Source of the DNA: Bacillus sp. NTK034
GTDB taxonomy: Bacteria; Bacillota; Bacilli; Bacillales; Cytobacillaceae
Assembly: GCF_017303275.1 (NCBI RefSeq)
Contig: NZ_JAFKOJ010000009.1
Location: 1-64,000 of the forward strand
Length of the DNA: 64,000 bases
Reading direction: 5' to 3'
Below, one piece after another: positions 35,885-43,987 of this stretch. The notes under the pieces are model-generated. The model was not told the origin of the DNA, searched no databases, and worked only from the letters and a program-made list of their open reading frames with translations. The position numbers and the translations under genes were made by a program. Each line of letters opens with the position of its first letter. Position 1 is the stretch's first letter.

Positions 35885-37093
35885 ATGAATGATATTTCGG
35901 TCAAAGGTAAGAATGCAATCTTGCATGCAATAGATGAGAGAGATACAGAGCTTCGGGAATTATCATTAAAAATTCATTCAAATCCAGAGACTAGTTTTCA
36001 AGAATATAAAGCAATGAATTGGTTAGTTGAACCACTGGAAAAATCGGGTTTTTCTATCGAAAGAGGACTTGCCAACTTGGAAACTTCCTTTCGAGCAACA
36101 TGGGAGGGGCAAAAAGGAGGACCAACCATTGCTATTTTAGCAGAATATGATGCATTAGCCGGGCTGGGACATGGATGCGGCCATAATATTATCGGTACTG
36201 CTGCAGTGGGGGCTGCGTTAGCCCTAAAGGACGCACACCCAAATCTTAATGGGAAAATTATTGTCATCGGAACACCTGCTGAAGAAGAAGGAGGGGGGAA
36301 AATTCTAATGGTCGAACATGGGATATTTGATGATGTCGATGTAGCGATGATGTGCCACCCTCACGGTAAGACAATGGTATTACGAGGGGGACTCGCATGT
36401 GTTGACGTTACTTTTAAATTCTATGGGAAAGCAGCACACGCCTCTGCTTCTCCTGAAAAAGGGATCAGTGCACTGGATGCAGTTATCCATACCTTTGTTG
36501 CGGTTAATTCCTTACGTCAATTTTTTAAGGATGACGTTAGAATACATGGAATTATTACCAAGGGAGGTGAAGCAACAAATGTTGTGCCAGCGTATTGTGA
36601 AGCAGAGTTTTTATTAAGAGCTGAAAACGTCGAGTCGTTACATGTTGTTAGAGAAAAAGTTTGTGCGGCTGCACGATATTCAACCGAAGCTGTTGGGGCT
36701 AGATTAGAGATTTCTGAGGGTTTAATTTATGCAGAAAGAAATAACAACAAGGCATTGGCTTCTATTTTTAAGAAAAATCTTGAAGAGCTAGGTGAATTGG
36801 TAAGCGATCCTCCTGAAAAGGGAGGAATTGGCTCCTCTGACATTGGTAATGTTGGACAAGTAACGGCAACGATTCATCCTTATATAAAAATAACGGATAC
36901 TGCTGCAACACACACTCCTGAATTTGTGGAAGCCGCAGCATCAGAATATGGGATGTCCGGCTTAAATAAGGCAGCAAAAGCGTTAGCTATGACAGCGTAT
37001 GATATTTGTCTTAATCCTGCAAAATTACAAGAAATCAGAAACGAATTTGATAAATGGAAAAAGAATAAGGATGCTAAATTATCTAAAATATAA
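35885..37093 (+). CDS. M20-family amidohydrolase (AbgB/YxeP-like)
   Basis: A 402-aa cytoplasmic metallo-amidohydrolase. The metal-binding features are the Asp in AEYDALAGLGHGCGHN with the CGH motif, the Glu pair in GTPAEEEGGG, the His in CHPHGKT, and a late His in TDTAATHTPEF. A dimerisation domain lies near residues 180-290. Relatives cut N-acyl-amino acids or p-aminobenzoyl-glutamate. The chosen ATG follows GAGGGGTG by 7 bases; an in-frame GTG lies inside that site. Directly followed by a YfcC-type carrier, suggesting uptake and cleavage of one substrate. Confidence 0.87.
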   Translation: MNDISVKGKNAILHAIDERDTELRELSLKIHSNPETSFQEYKAMNWLVEPLEKSGFSIERGLANLETSFRATWEGQKGGPTIAILAEYDALAGLGHGCGHNIIGTAAVGAALALKDAHPNLNGKIIVIGTPAEEEGGGKILMVEHGIFDDVDVAMMCHPHGKTMVLRGGLACVDVTFKFYGKAAHASASPEKGISALDAVIHTFVAVNSLRQFFKDDVRIHGIITKGGEATNVVPAYCEAEFLLRAENVESLHVVREKVCAAARYSTEAVGARLEISEGLIYAERNNNKALASIFKKNLEELGELVSDPPEKGGIGSSDIGNVGQVTATIHPYIKITDTAATHTPEFVEAAASEYGMSGLNKAAKALAMTAYDICLNPAKLQEIRNEFDKWKKNKDAKLSKI

Positions 37094-37110
37094 GAAAGGG
37101 GATTTGATAA

Positions 37111-38535
37111 ATGAAGCCTATTCCTGGAATGGAAACTAATCAAGTGAAAAAAAGGAATTTTTTTAAAATGCCTCACACGTTTGTCATCATTATTTTCTTT
37201 ATATTCTTTGCAGCCTTATTAACATACCTGCTGCCAGCTGGGGAATTTGAGCGGGTCAAGGATGAAGCAACTGGTCAAACGCTTGTTGTTGAAAATACCT
37301 TTAAATCTGTTGAGCAAAGCCCGGTTAGTATCTTAGATATACCCTTAGCGATTGTTCATGGTTTAGTAGGTGCTGCAGATGTTGTATTCTTTATTTTTAT
37401 AATTGGCGGGGTATTTCAAATTATTAATTCAACAGGAACGATAGAAGCTGTCGCAGCTCGGGTAGGAAAGGCTTTTGTGAATAAAGGTCTAATTATTATT
37501 CCAATATTCCTTATTCTTTTCTCTGTTGGTGGATTTACAATGGGGATGTCTGCGGAGGTTATGGCTTTTGTACCGATCGGAATTGTAATTGCTAGATCGC
37601 TGGGATATGATGCCATTACTGGAACAGCGATGGTTATGCTAGGAGCTGCTTCAGGTTTTACAGCAGGATTATTGAATCCATTTAATGTAGGGATAGCCCA
37701 AGCCATTGCGGAACTTCCTATGTTTTCGGGTATGTGGCTTCGTGCCATTCTATTAGTGGCATTGTTATTTTCAACGAGTTTGTATATCATTCGTTATGCA
37801 AAAAAGGTTAAAAAGGATCCGACTACAAGTCTTGTTTATGATTTAGAAATAGAGGAAAATCGCGGTGAAATAGATTTATCAGCTTTACCAGCAGTAAAAG
37901 TGACTCATATTTTAACAATACTCTCAGTAATAGCAGGGTTTGGTGTTCTAATTTGGGGTGTTTCCAGCCAGGGATGGTGGATGGAAGAATTAGCGGCATT
38001 TTTCTTGAGTCTAGGAATTATTGTTGGTTTTCTTTCAAAATACGGACCTAGTAAAATTGCAGGAGAGTTTGTTAAAGGTGCAAGTGCCATTACATTCGGT
38101 GCGTTTATTGTAGGTATCGCAAAAGGGGTTGTCGTTGTTTTAGAGCAAGGTTATGTCATTGATTCTGTGGTGAACGGACTTGCCTCAACGATCGGTCAAC
38201 TGCCAGCATCTGTTCAAGTTCTTGGGATGTACACGTTTCAAAATATATTAAATATCTTTATTACCTCAGGAACAGGTCAAGCGGCTACAACCATGCCTGT
38301 CTTAGTTCCTTTATCAGACCTTATCAATATTACAAGACAAACAACGGTCCTTATCTTTCAACTGGGTGATGGACTATCCAATATCATGCTGCCGACATCT
38401 GCCATGTTAATGGGAAGCTTGGCGGTCTCAAAAATCAAATATAACCGCTGGATCCGATTCATGTGGCCGCTTTTCCTAATCTGGTTTTCCATCGGAGCTG
38501 TATTTGTATTAATTGCTCATGGAATAAGTTATTAA
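37111..38535 (+). CDS. YfcC-family carrier (C4-dicarboxylate/basic amino-acid type)
   Basis: A 474-aa membrane protein with about 12 hydrophobic segments, matching the YfcC/DcuC-like family. It has an N-terminal KMPHTFVIIIFFIF segment followed by LLPAGEF, and the conserved TMGMSAEVMAFVPI and ITSGTGQAATTMPVLVPLSD regions. It would import or exchange an organic or amino acid, and sits 17 bases after the M20 hydrolase gene in the same operon. AAAGGGG provides the ribosome site. Confidence 0.83.
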   Translation: MKPIPGMETNQVKKRNFFKMPHTFVIIIFFIFFAALLTYLLPAGEFERVKDEATGQTLVVENTFKSVEQSPVSILDIPLAIVHGLVGAADVVFFIFIIGGVFQIINSTGTIEAVAARVGKAFVNKGLIIIPIFLILFSVGGFTMGMSAEVMAFVPIGIVIARSLGYDAITGTAMVMLGAASGFTAGLLNPFNVGIAQAIAELPMFSGMWLRAILLVALLFSTSLYIIRYAKKVKKDPTTSLVYDLEIEENRGEIDLSALPAVKVTHILTILSVIAGFGVLIWGVSSQGWWMEELAAFFLSLGIIVGFLSKYGPSKIAGEFVKGASAITFGAFIVGIAKGVVVVLEQGYVIDSVVNGLASTIGQLPASVQVLGMYTFQNILNIFITSGTGQAATTMPVLVPLSDLINITRQTTVLIFQLGDGLSNIMLPTSAMLMGSLAVSKIKYNRWIRFMWPLFLIWFSIGAVFVLIAHGISY

Positions 38536-38657
38536 AGGCACGGAGCTGGTATCAGGCAATCGACATCTTAACAGTAGAATGTTTAAGTTACAATTGTCTG
38601 GTTAATATTCACGTTCAGCTTCCTTATCCCTAAGTTACCTATCAAGACTTTATATTC

Positions 38658-38697
38658 CTCCTGCGAAAAATAGCTTTTGCAGGAGTTTTGTTGTTTT
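38658..38697 (+). terminator. terminator after the YfcC-type gene
   Basis: CTCCTGC (38658-38664) pairs with GCAGGAG (38679-38685) with extra A/T pairing inside, followed by a T-rich tail. Confidence 0.7.
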
Positions 38698-38725
38698 TAT
38701 TACTGAATGGGCAGGAGTGAGAAGA

Positions 38726-40408
38726 TTGGAAAAACCGGGTATGAATGTATCTCATCTAGTTGATAAAAGTGAATTGGAGAAACATGTAAAATTCCTTTCT
38801 GAGCTGGAACGGCTTTCCGGTGAACCCGAGGCAGAAGAAGCGGTTACCTACATTATCAATCAACTTAAACAATATGGAGTCTCCTATGAACGTTATCAGT
38901 TTGATGGATATTTCAGTGATCCACATTATGGTGAAGTATTGGTGAATTCGCAAATTCCTTATACATTAAGGGCCAAGGCCAGATCCTTTAGCAGGAATTG
39001 CCCTAATGGCATAACTTCTAAGCTTGTGTATGATAAATCAAGTGATAGAAAAGGAGAATCATGTATTGTAGATTTCAAAGGAAAAATAGTTATTAGCTGG
39101 AACTACCTTGAGGATTATGTTATGCAAATTGAAAAGGCTGGAGCTTTAGGTTTAATACATATTTGGCCATCAGAAGAAGAGGCCATTCATGAAGAAACCG
39201 TAGGGACCATTTGGGGGACTCCCACGATTGAAAATATGGACCAACTAACAAAGCTTCCAGTTGTCGGAGTCAATTATCATGACGGTATTAGGCTCTTAGA
39301 GGAATTGGCTGACAAAGAAATTAACGTAACCATAAAAACAGGTTTAAAAGAAGGTATTAAGACTGTTAGTTTACCAGTTGGCACCATAAAGGGCGAAGAG
39401 GAAGAGTTTCTTTTAATTTCTAGCCATTATGATTCCTGGCATAAAGGAGCCACTGATAATGCTGTAGGAAATGCCTTATTACTCGAACTTGCCAGACTGT
39501 TCAGTATTAGTAATTCCAGGTTAAAGAGAGGAATAAAATTTGCCTGGTGGCCTGGCCACTCCAATGGCAGATATGCTGGATCGGCATGGTACTGTGATCA
39601 TTTCTGGGAGGACCTAAATGAAAGGTGTGTTGCTCATATTAATGTGGACTTTCCAGGTTCAAAAGGAAATGAGGTGATTTTTCCAAGATCCACTTCCATG
39701 GAAGACAAGAACCTGCTTGAAGAAATTATCAAAACTTATACAGGGAATAAACCAGAACAATTAACCTATCTTCCGCGTGGTGCAGACCAGTCCTTTTGGG
39801 GACCTAATATCCCCATTCACATTATGTTTAAGTATGAACCTGCCAGTGAGAATAAAATCTATCAAACACCAGGGGGCAATTGGTGGTGGCATACAGAGAA
39901 AGATTTGTTTGACAAAGTTGATTTTGACTTGCTGGTACGGGATACGAAAATTCATAGCAGTCTTGTTAATATACTTTCAAACTGTGGAGTATTGCCAATC
40001 CGGCTTGATGAATTTTTGAGTTCTAGCAGAAATACCCTGGAGCAAATTGATTCACTGAGCGACAAAGAATTTGATTTCACCCCAATTTATGGGTCTCTAG
40101 AAGTGTTAATGAGTAAGGTCAAGAAACTACATGAAAAGGAGAATCATAATGAAAAACGGTTAAATGAATTGCTGAAAAAGGTATCTGGTACGTTAAATCG
40201 GTTGATGTTTTCATACTCTAGCAGATATGAATATGACAACACCTTCCCTTTTCATCCCTATCCGGGTTTGGCAAAAGTTAAAGGAGTTTATCATAAAAAT
40301 ACCACACCAGAAATATTTTTATTTGCTTGTACTTATTTTGTTCGGCAGCGAAATCGTTTTGTACAGGAAGTTAAAGGGATTTGCAGGGAGATTGATTTGT
40401 ATATTTAA
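38726..40408 (+). CDS. M28-family peptidase-like protein with altered catalytic site
   Basis: A ~560-aa protein with an M28 (zinc aminopeptidase) domain and a PA-like insert before it. The first zinc ligands are present (SSHYDSWHKGATDNAVGN, the H-x-D and bridging Asp). Where M28 enzymes have the catalytic and zinc-binding Glu pair (W-x-A-E-E-x-G-L-x-GS), this protein has AWWPGHSNGRYAGS, i.e. His-Ser instead of Glu-Glu. Later ligands appear at HINVDFPG and in GGNWWWHTEKD. It has no signal peptide. The TTG start is placed 8 bases after AGGAG. It may be an amidase or a specialised peptidase using a different catalytic base. Confidence 0.75.
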   Translation: MEKPGMNVSHLVDKSELEKHVKFLSELERLSGEPEAEEAVTYIINQLKQYGVSYERYQFDGYFSDPHYGEVLVNSQIPYTLRAKARSFSRNCPNGITSKLVYDKSSDRKGESCIVDFKGKIVISWNYLEDYVMQIEKAGALGLIHIWPSEEEAIHEETVGTIWGTPTIENMDQLTKLPVVGVNYHDGIRLLEELADKEINVTIKTGLKEGIKTVSLPVGTIKGEEEEFLLISSHYDSWHKGATDNAVGNALLLELARLFSISNSRLKRGIKFAWWPGHSNGRYAGSAWYCDHFWEDLNERCVAHINVDFPGSKGNEVIFPRSTSMEDKNLLEEIIKTYTGNKPEQLTYLPRGADQSFWGPNIPIHIMFKYEPASENKIYQTPGGNWWWHTEKDLFDKVDFDLLVRDTKIHSSLVNILSNCGVLPIRLDEFLSSSRNTLEQIDSLSDKEFDFTPIYGSLEVLMSKVKKLHEKENHNEKRLNELLKKVSGTLNRLMFSYSSRYEYDNTFPFHPYPGLAKVKGVYHKNTTPEIFLFACTYFVRQRNRFVQEVKGICREIDLYI

Positions 40409-40625
40409 CCATGGGGGATTCCAAATTGGACAGTACATCACTGTTACCGATCCGGGTTTATCGAATAGCAGTCAGTTGTTTTCCGAAAAATGGATCGAAC
40501 AGCCGAATGCCAATGACCAGATAGGGAGTACAGAATACATTTGCATTTAACTGCAATAACAAATTTATAACAATCACTGACTCAACTGGCAATATGGTGG
40601 CTGATAGAAACGGGGAAGACTCCTA
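40409..40625 (+). pseudogene. possible remnant of a small gene
   Basis: After the M28 gene, coding-like sequence continues: one frame reads GQYITVTDPGLSNSSQLFSE and ends at TAA 40548-40550. After a +1 shift another frame continues CNNKFITITDSTGNM up to TAA 40623-40625. No start codon with a ribosome site was found. It looks like the broken tail of a beta-rich protein, but no family was recognised. Confidence 0.3.
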
Positions 40626-40640
40626 ATAGTAGATGAAATG

Positions 40641-40676
40641 GTGTGCCTGGTTAAAAGATAGGCACGCATTTTTTTT
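40641..40676 (+). terminator. intrinsic terminator
   Basis: GTGTGCCT (40641-40648) pairs with AGGCACGC (40660-40667) with one wobble, followed by A and eight or more Ts. Confidence 0.8.
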
Positions 40677-40845
40677 GAATTTAACATATCATTTATACCT
40701 TGAAACAGACAAACCTGTTTCTTTTTCATTCTGTAACAGTCTCAAAGGGAACAGTCACAAAATGTTCGAAATTAAGAGAATATTTTCTGTTTTTTATGAA
40801 TGACTTTTCTGACAACGGATGAAAAGGAGGAGCTGAGGTGTTGTT

Positions 40846-40861
40846 TGTGACATAGATCACA
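40846..40861. promoter_or_regulatory. FNR/CRP-family binding site (TGTGA-N6-TCACA)
   Basis: TGTGACATAGATCACA is a perfect palindromic match to the TGTGA-N6-TCACA consensus used by Fnr in Bacillus and by CRP in enterics. It lies ~145-180 bases upstream of the promoter of the DndB-like pair. Distance and absence of another gene suggest it acts on that unit or on an unseen RNA. Confidence 0.6.
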
Positions 40862-41004
40862 AAAATTAGACCTCTTTTCAGTTTAATAATTTGAAAAACA
40901 TATTATATTTTCTCTTAAAGCCTCTGTCAATAGTATGAAATCAGGCTGAGTCTAGAAAATCAAGCCTAAGAAGCAACAACACCAAGATAACGAGGAAAAT
41001 GGAA

Positions 41005-41034
41005 TTTACAATAATCAGACAATAAGCCTATAAT
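41005..41034 (+). promoter_or_regulatory. promoter of the DndB-like pair
   Basis: TTTACA at 41005-41010, 18 bases, then a perfect TATAAT at 41029-41034, 20 bases before the start codon. The short leader leaves room only for the ribosome site. Confidence 0.65.
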
Positions 41035-41053
41035 AGACCTCGGGGTGAGATAT

Positions 41054-42148
41054 ATGACAAATATTGGCGTATTAACCAGAATAATGGGATCCTCGTGCGT
41101 TCAGTTTGGTAAAAAGGTACTGGTCACTCAGTTGAGGTATGCGACTTTGGAAGCGATTTTCGAAGTGGACGAAGAAGTTCAGAGAAAGCTGGATCCAAAA
41201 AGGCGGGTAGAGATAAGAGAGTTTATTATCCAATCGCTGGAAGAAGGCAAGGATTTTTACTTTTCACCATTTGTTTTTTCTGCCAGAGGTGCGATTAAAG
41301 AAGCTGATGATGGATGGGAACTGACTCCCGGCAGCAAGCTTTACATCATTGATGGACAGCATCGGAGCGCCAGTTTTTCATCTGCTATTAGCCATCTGAA
41401 ATCCAGGAAAGAATCAGCTGAAGAAACAGGCAGGCTTGATGAAGCAGTACTGCTTCAGACATATATTGAAAAACTGAAAGAATATCCCGTTGCCATGCAG
41501 GTATTCCTGGATTTGACAACGTCTGAGGAGAGGCAATTATTTACTGATATCAATACAGAAAGAAGAGAAGCTCATATAGGGCAAATCATCCTTTATGACC
41601 AGCGGGATCAATACACTGAACTGACAAGAAACGTAGCAAGTCAGCTGCAGACTATCTTTGAAATTGAACAAAACCTATCCAGAATATCCATTCACAACTC
41701 GGCACTTACATCATTAGCCACCATGAAGAGGTGCATCATAGCCTTATTTGAAGGTATTTTAACTGTAAAAAAAGGTTCCCCTTATTATAGATGCAACCCT
41801 ATGGAAGCAGAAGAGATCGCGATAGAATTTTTTCGAACATGGCAGCAAATTTTCCCTAAGAAAAGCGCTAACAGGGTTAGGTTTGTAAGCGGTTACTCAG
41901 GGGTACAAATTGCTCTTGCCTATTGTGCCAACCAGCTGACCAGAACTCATAACATATCCTACAAAGAAGCCATACAACAGCTGAAAAACCTAAAATATGA
42001 GTGCAGCTGGAAGCACAATGATCAGATGTTCCGGCATCTGTTCGAATCCGGGACTTCCAGAATTAAAGGGCACTCTTCATCAAGAAAAATTCAGCAAACC
42101 TCATTGGAGTTCAAAAAGAAAATTGAACAGGGAGGGATAATGCCGTGA
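41054..42148 (+). CDS. dndB: DndB-like DGQHR-domain protein
   Basis: A 364-aa protein with the DGQHR signature (IIDGQHRSASFSSAIS, around residue 100), a central VFLDLTTSEERQLFTDINTE stretch, and a long helical C-terminal half. DndB proteins regulate and fine-tune DNA sulfur modification in Dnd systems. The complete modification set dndC-D-E is not beside it. It is ~31 kb from the dpt restriction genes and directly precedes a diverged paralogue, overlapping it by 4 bases. The ATG after GGGGTGAG was preferred over an upstream in-frame GTG. Alternatively it belongs to a DGQHR family unrelated to phosphorothioation. Confidence 0.72.
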   Translation: MTNIGVLTRIMGSSCVQFGKKVLVTQLRYATLEAIFEVDEEVQRKLDPKRRVEIREFIIQSLEEGKDFYFSPFVFSARGAIKEADDGWELTPGSKLYIIDGQHRSASFSSAISHLKSRKESAEETGRLDEAVLLQTYIEKLKEYPVAMQVFLDLTTSEERQLFTDINTERREAHIGQIILYDQRDQYTELTRNVASQLQTIFEIEQNLSRISIHNSALTSLATMKRCIIALFEGILTVKKGSPYYRCNPMEAEEIAIEFFRTWQQIFPKKSANRVRFVSGYSGVQIALAYCANQLTRTHNISYKEAIQQLKNLKYECSWKHNDQMFRHLFESGTSRIKGHSSSRKIQQTSLEFKKKIEQGGIMP

Positions 42149-43179
42149 TTGTTAATGACATCTTTACAAAGAGGCAGACTTTTATAACACTGCGTGTTTC
42201 TGAACTGTTCAAAATGCATAAAGGTGGACGGCTTATTCTGAGAGATACGAACCAGCTTCAAGTCAGACGGATTAAAAAGTATATCTTCTTGAATGCAGCC
42301 GGGGGAGAAATATATCTGCCGCCGCTTGTTGCGACAGTGGAAGCAGGAATGGTAGAAAAACAAATTCCTAACAAACTTAACATTGTAGATGGTTCACACC
42401 GGATGAAAGCTTTGCTGCAGCTGGAAGATCAAATTTTTATGAGCATGAAAAGTGAGAAGGATGATGAAGTCAGGAATGCTTATCACCTTCAAAATTTATT
42501 GGAGAAAACAGATTTTGCTATTCAGGTTCTTGAAGGACTCTCTAAAGATGAGGAGAATCAGCTTTTTATAGATTTAAACACTAAAGGGAAACAGGTGGCA
42601 TTGTCCAAGCGAATCTCCTATGATTCCAGAAATATCTTAAATGGGATTACCAATCGAATTCTTAGATCCAATGCCCAGTTAAATGAAGCAGGAGTGGAAA
42701 CGGAAAAAAGGGCTGTCATCCGGCCAGCGAATAAAAAGTTCCTTTCACTATCTCAGCTCCGCTTGCTTGTGGCTACTTTTCTGGCAGGGAAGCTGTTAAG
42801 CAGATCGGAAGAATGGAAGGAGAAGGGAGGGGCAGAAGATGAAGCAAATATGGATTTTGTGAATCTATGGCTCGAAAAACTCTTCACCTTTCATCACCCT
42901 AATCAAATCGGAAACTATCATGAAACCATGCTGGCGAGCTTTCCCCTTATTCAGGCCATAGCTCTATACGCAATTAAAGACCTGGAGAATCAATCAATTG
43001 CTGCCAAAAAACAAAGCCTAACTCAGAGAATGGATAGTATAAAGGGAATGAATTGGAGCAGCAGGAATCCGGAGTGGCGGAAATTTGAAGGAACTGTAAG
43101 AGGGGAATTCTTTTACCTGGAAAATAATAAAAGAAATATAACCGAAATGGCAAATTGGCTGGAGTCTCAAAGGAGGTGA
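42145..43179 (+). CDS. second DndB-like protein with degenerate DGSHR motif
   Basis: A 344-aa paralogue of the preceding gene. The signature is changed to IVDGSHRMKALLQ, while the companion stretch is kept (EENQLFIDLNTKGKQVALSK against EERQLFTDINTERREAHIGQ in the first). The C-terminal half is helical and ends in a basic tail. The GTG start overlaps the upstream stop (GTGA) and follows GGGAGGG, so the two genes are translationally coupled and the proteins may form a hetero-complex. Two hairpins follow. A role with the first DndB-like protein is inference from position and homology. Confidence 0.65.
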   Translation: MIVNDIFTKRQTFITLRVSELFKMHKGGRLILRDTNQLQVRRIKKYIFLNAAGGEIYLPPLVATVEAGMVEKQIPNKLNIVDGSHRMKALLQLEDQIFMSMKSEKDDEVRNAYHLQNLLEKTDFAIQVLEGLSKDEENQLFIDLNTKGKQVALSKRISYDSRNILNGITNRILRSNAQLNEAGVETEKRAVIRPANKKFLSLSQLRLLVATFLAGKLLSRSEEWKEKGGAEDEANMDFVNLWLEKLFTFHHPNQIGNYHETMLASFPLIQAIALYAIKDLENQSIAAKKQSLTQRMDSIKGMNWSSRNPEWRKFEGTVRGEFFYLENNKRNITEMANWLESQRR

Positions 43180-43203
43180 GTAATTTGTAAGCAAAAAAAA
43201 ACC

Positions 43204-43235
43204 CTCAGGCGGGTCCGGGAAGACGATAGCCTGAG
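43204..43235 (+). terminator. first hairpin after the DndB-like pair
   Basis: CTCAGGC (43204-43210) pairs with GCCTGAG (43229-43235), preceded by an A-run. There is no T-run after it, so termination from the left is doubtful. Confidence 0.4.
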
Positions 43236-43247
43236 AGTCTCAGTGAG

Positions 43248-43296
43248 AAGGAGTATACCAACTCATAAGTTAGTATACTCCTTAAATTTCATTTTT
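43248..43296 (+). terminator. long hairpin after the DndB-like pair
   Basis: AAGGAGTATAC (43248-43258) pairs perfectly with GTATACTCCTT (43273-43283), with inner AACT/AGTT pairing; T-rich sequence follows after 10 bases. It probably ends the DndB-like transcription unit before comK. Confidence 0.6.
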
Positions 43297-43331
43297 TAAA
43301 TAGTTAAATTAAAGGGAGGCTGTTACTAACG

Positions 43332-43895
43332 ATGGAAGCAACACAAATATGCAGTTATATTATTGTGCCTGAAACGAAATCGATCAGAGCGGAGTTTAAT
43401 GATAATGGGGAATGCCACAGTCTGATTTTGGAGGGTGACTATACGTTTAAGGTAGATGTGAAACCAATCGAGATTATTGATGAAAGCATTAAATATTATG
43501 GTTTTGACCTCAATGGTGCCATCAGCGGTTCGAGAGCCATACTTGGCCAATGTAAGGCTGTGCCTGTACGAATTCCAGGAGAGGTCGACATGTATTGGTT
43601 TCCACATACTTCGCCGGGGCAGGAGGAGTGTGTGTGGTTTGCTCTCCATCATGTAGAAGCTATCATGCCTGAAGATAAGGATCTTTCTAACGTTTATGTA
43701 AGCGGCGGACATTGTTTTAAGCTGAACGCTGCTGAAAAGGATCTTTCTTACAAATATGATCGGACAGAGAAGCTGGAATCAAGAATATCCAAGCGCAGGG
43801 TAAACACCTTCAGTTTTATTATGGAAAGGACCAGGGATACCTACTCGGTTGAGAAAGGAAAGCGGAATTATATTATCACAAGGAAGAAAGATTAG
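43332..43895 (+). CDS. comK: ComK-family competence transcription factor
   Basis: A 187-aa protein recognisable as a ComK homologue. It has the N-terminal strand region, the core VKPIEIIDESIKYYGFD and GAISGSRAI, and the WFPHTSPGQEECVWFALHHV block corresponding to the FLFPT...CGW...HV region of B. subtilis ComK. ComK binds paired AT-boxes and switches on DNA-uptake genes. Similarity to B. subtilis ComK is moderate, so it may be one of several ComK paralogues in this genome. It stands alone between the DndB-like pair and the convergent malonate transporter, ending in a shared bidirectional terminator. Confidence 0.8.
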   Translation: MEATQICSYIIVPETKSIRAEFNDNGECHSLILEGDYTFKVDVKPIEIIDESIKYYGFDLNGAISGSRAILGQCKAVPVRIPGEVDMYWFPHTSPGQEECVWFALHHVEAIMPEDKDLSNVYVSGGHCFKLNAAEKDLSYKYDRTEKLESRISKRRVNTFSFIMERTRDTYSVEKGKRNYIITRKKD

Positions 43896-43945
43896 TAGAA
43901 GCAGGAGCCTGTTCCGATAAACTGGGGGCAGGCGCCCATAACAGC

Positions 43946-43974
43946 AGAAAAAGCGGCACAATGCCGCTTTTTCT
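43946..43974. terminator. bidirectional terminator between comK and madM
   Basis: AGAAAAAGCGGC (43946-43957) and GCCGCTTTTTCT (43963-43974) form a perfect 12-bp stem with a 5-base loop and A/T tracts on both sides, serving both convergent genes. Confidence 0.85.
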
Positions 43975-43987
43975 GATTTGATGCAAC

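Larger units (their letters stand above)
40409..41053. other. 645-bp gap before the DndB-like pair
   Basis: Contents in order: a possible gene remnant, an intrinsic terminator, an FNR/CRP-type palindrome, and a sigma-A-type promoter directly before the DndB-like genes. Confidence 0.55.

Noticed and set aside
40227..40550. 107-aa frame overlapping the end of the M28 gene
   Set aside because: The first two thirds are a shifted reading of the M28 gene; only the part after 40409 is of interest and is described as a remnant.
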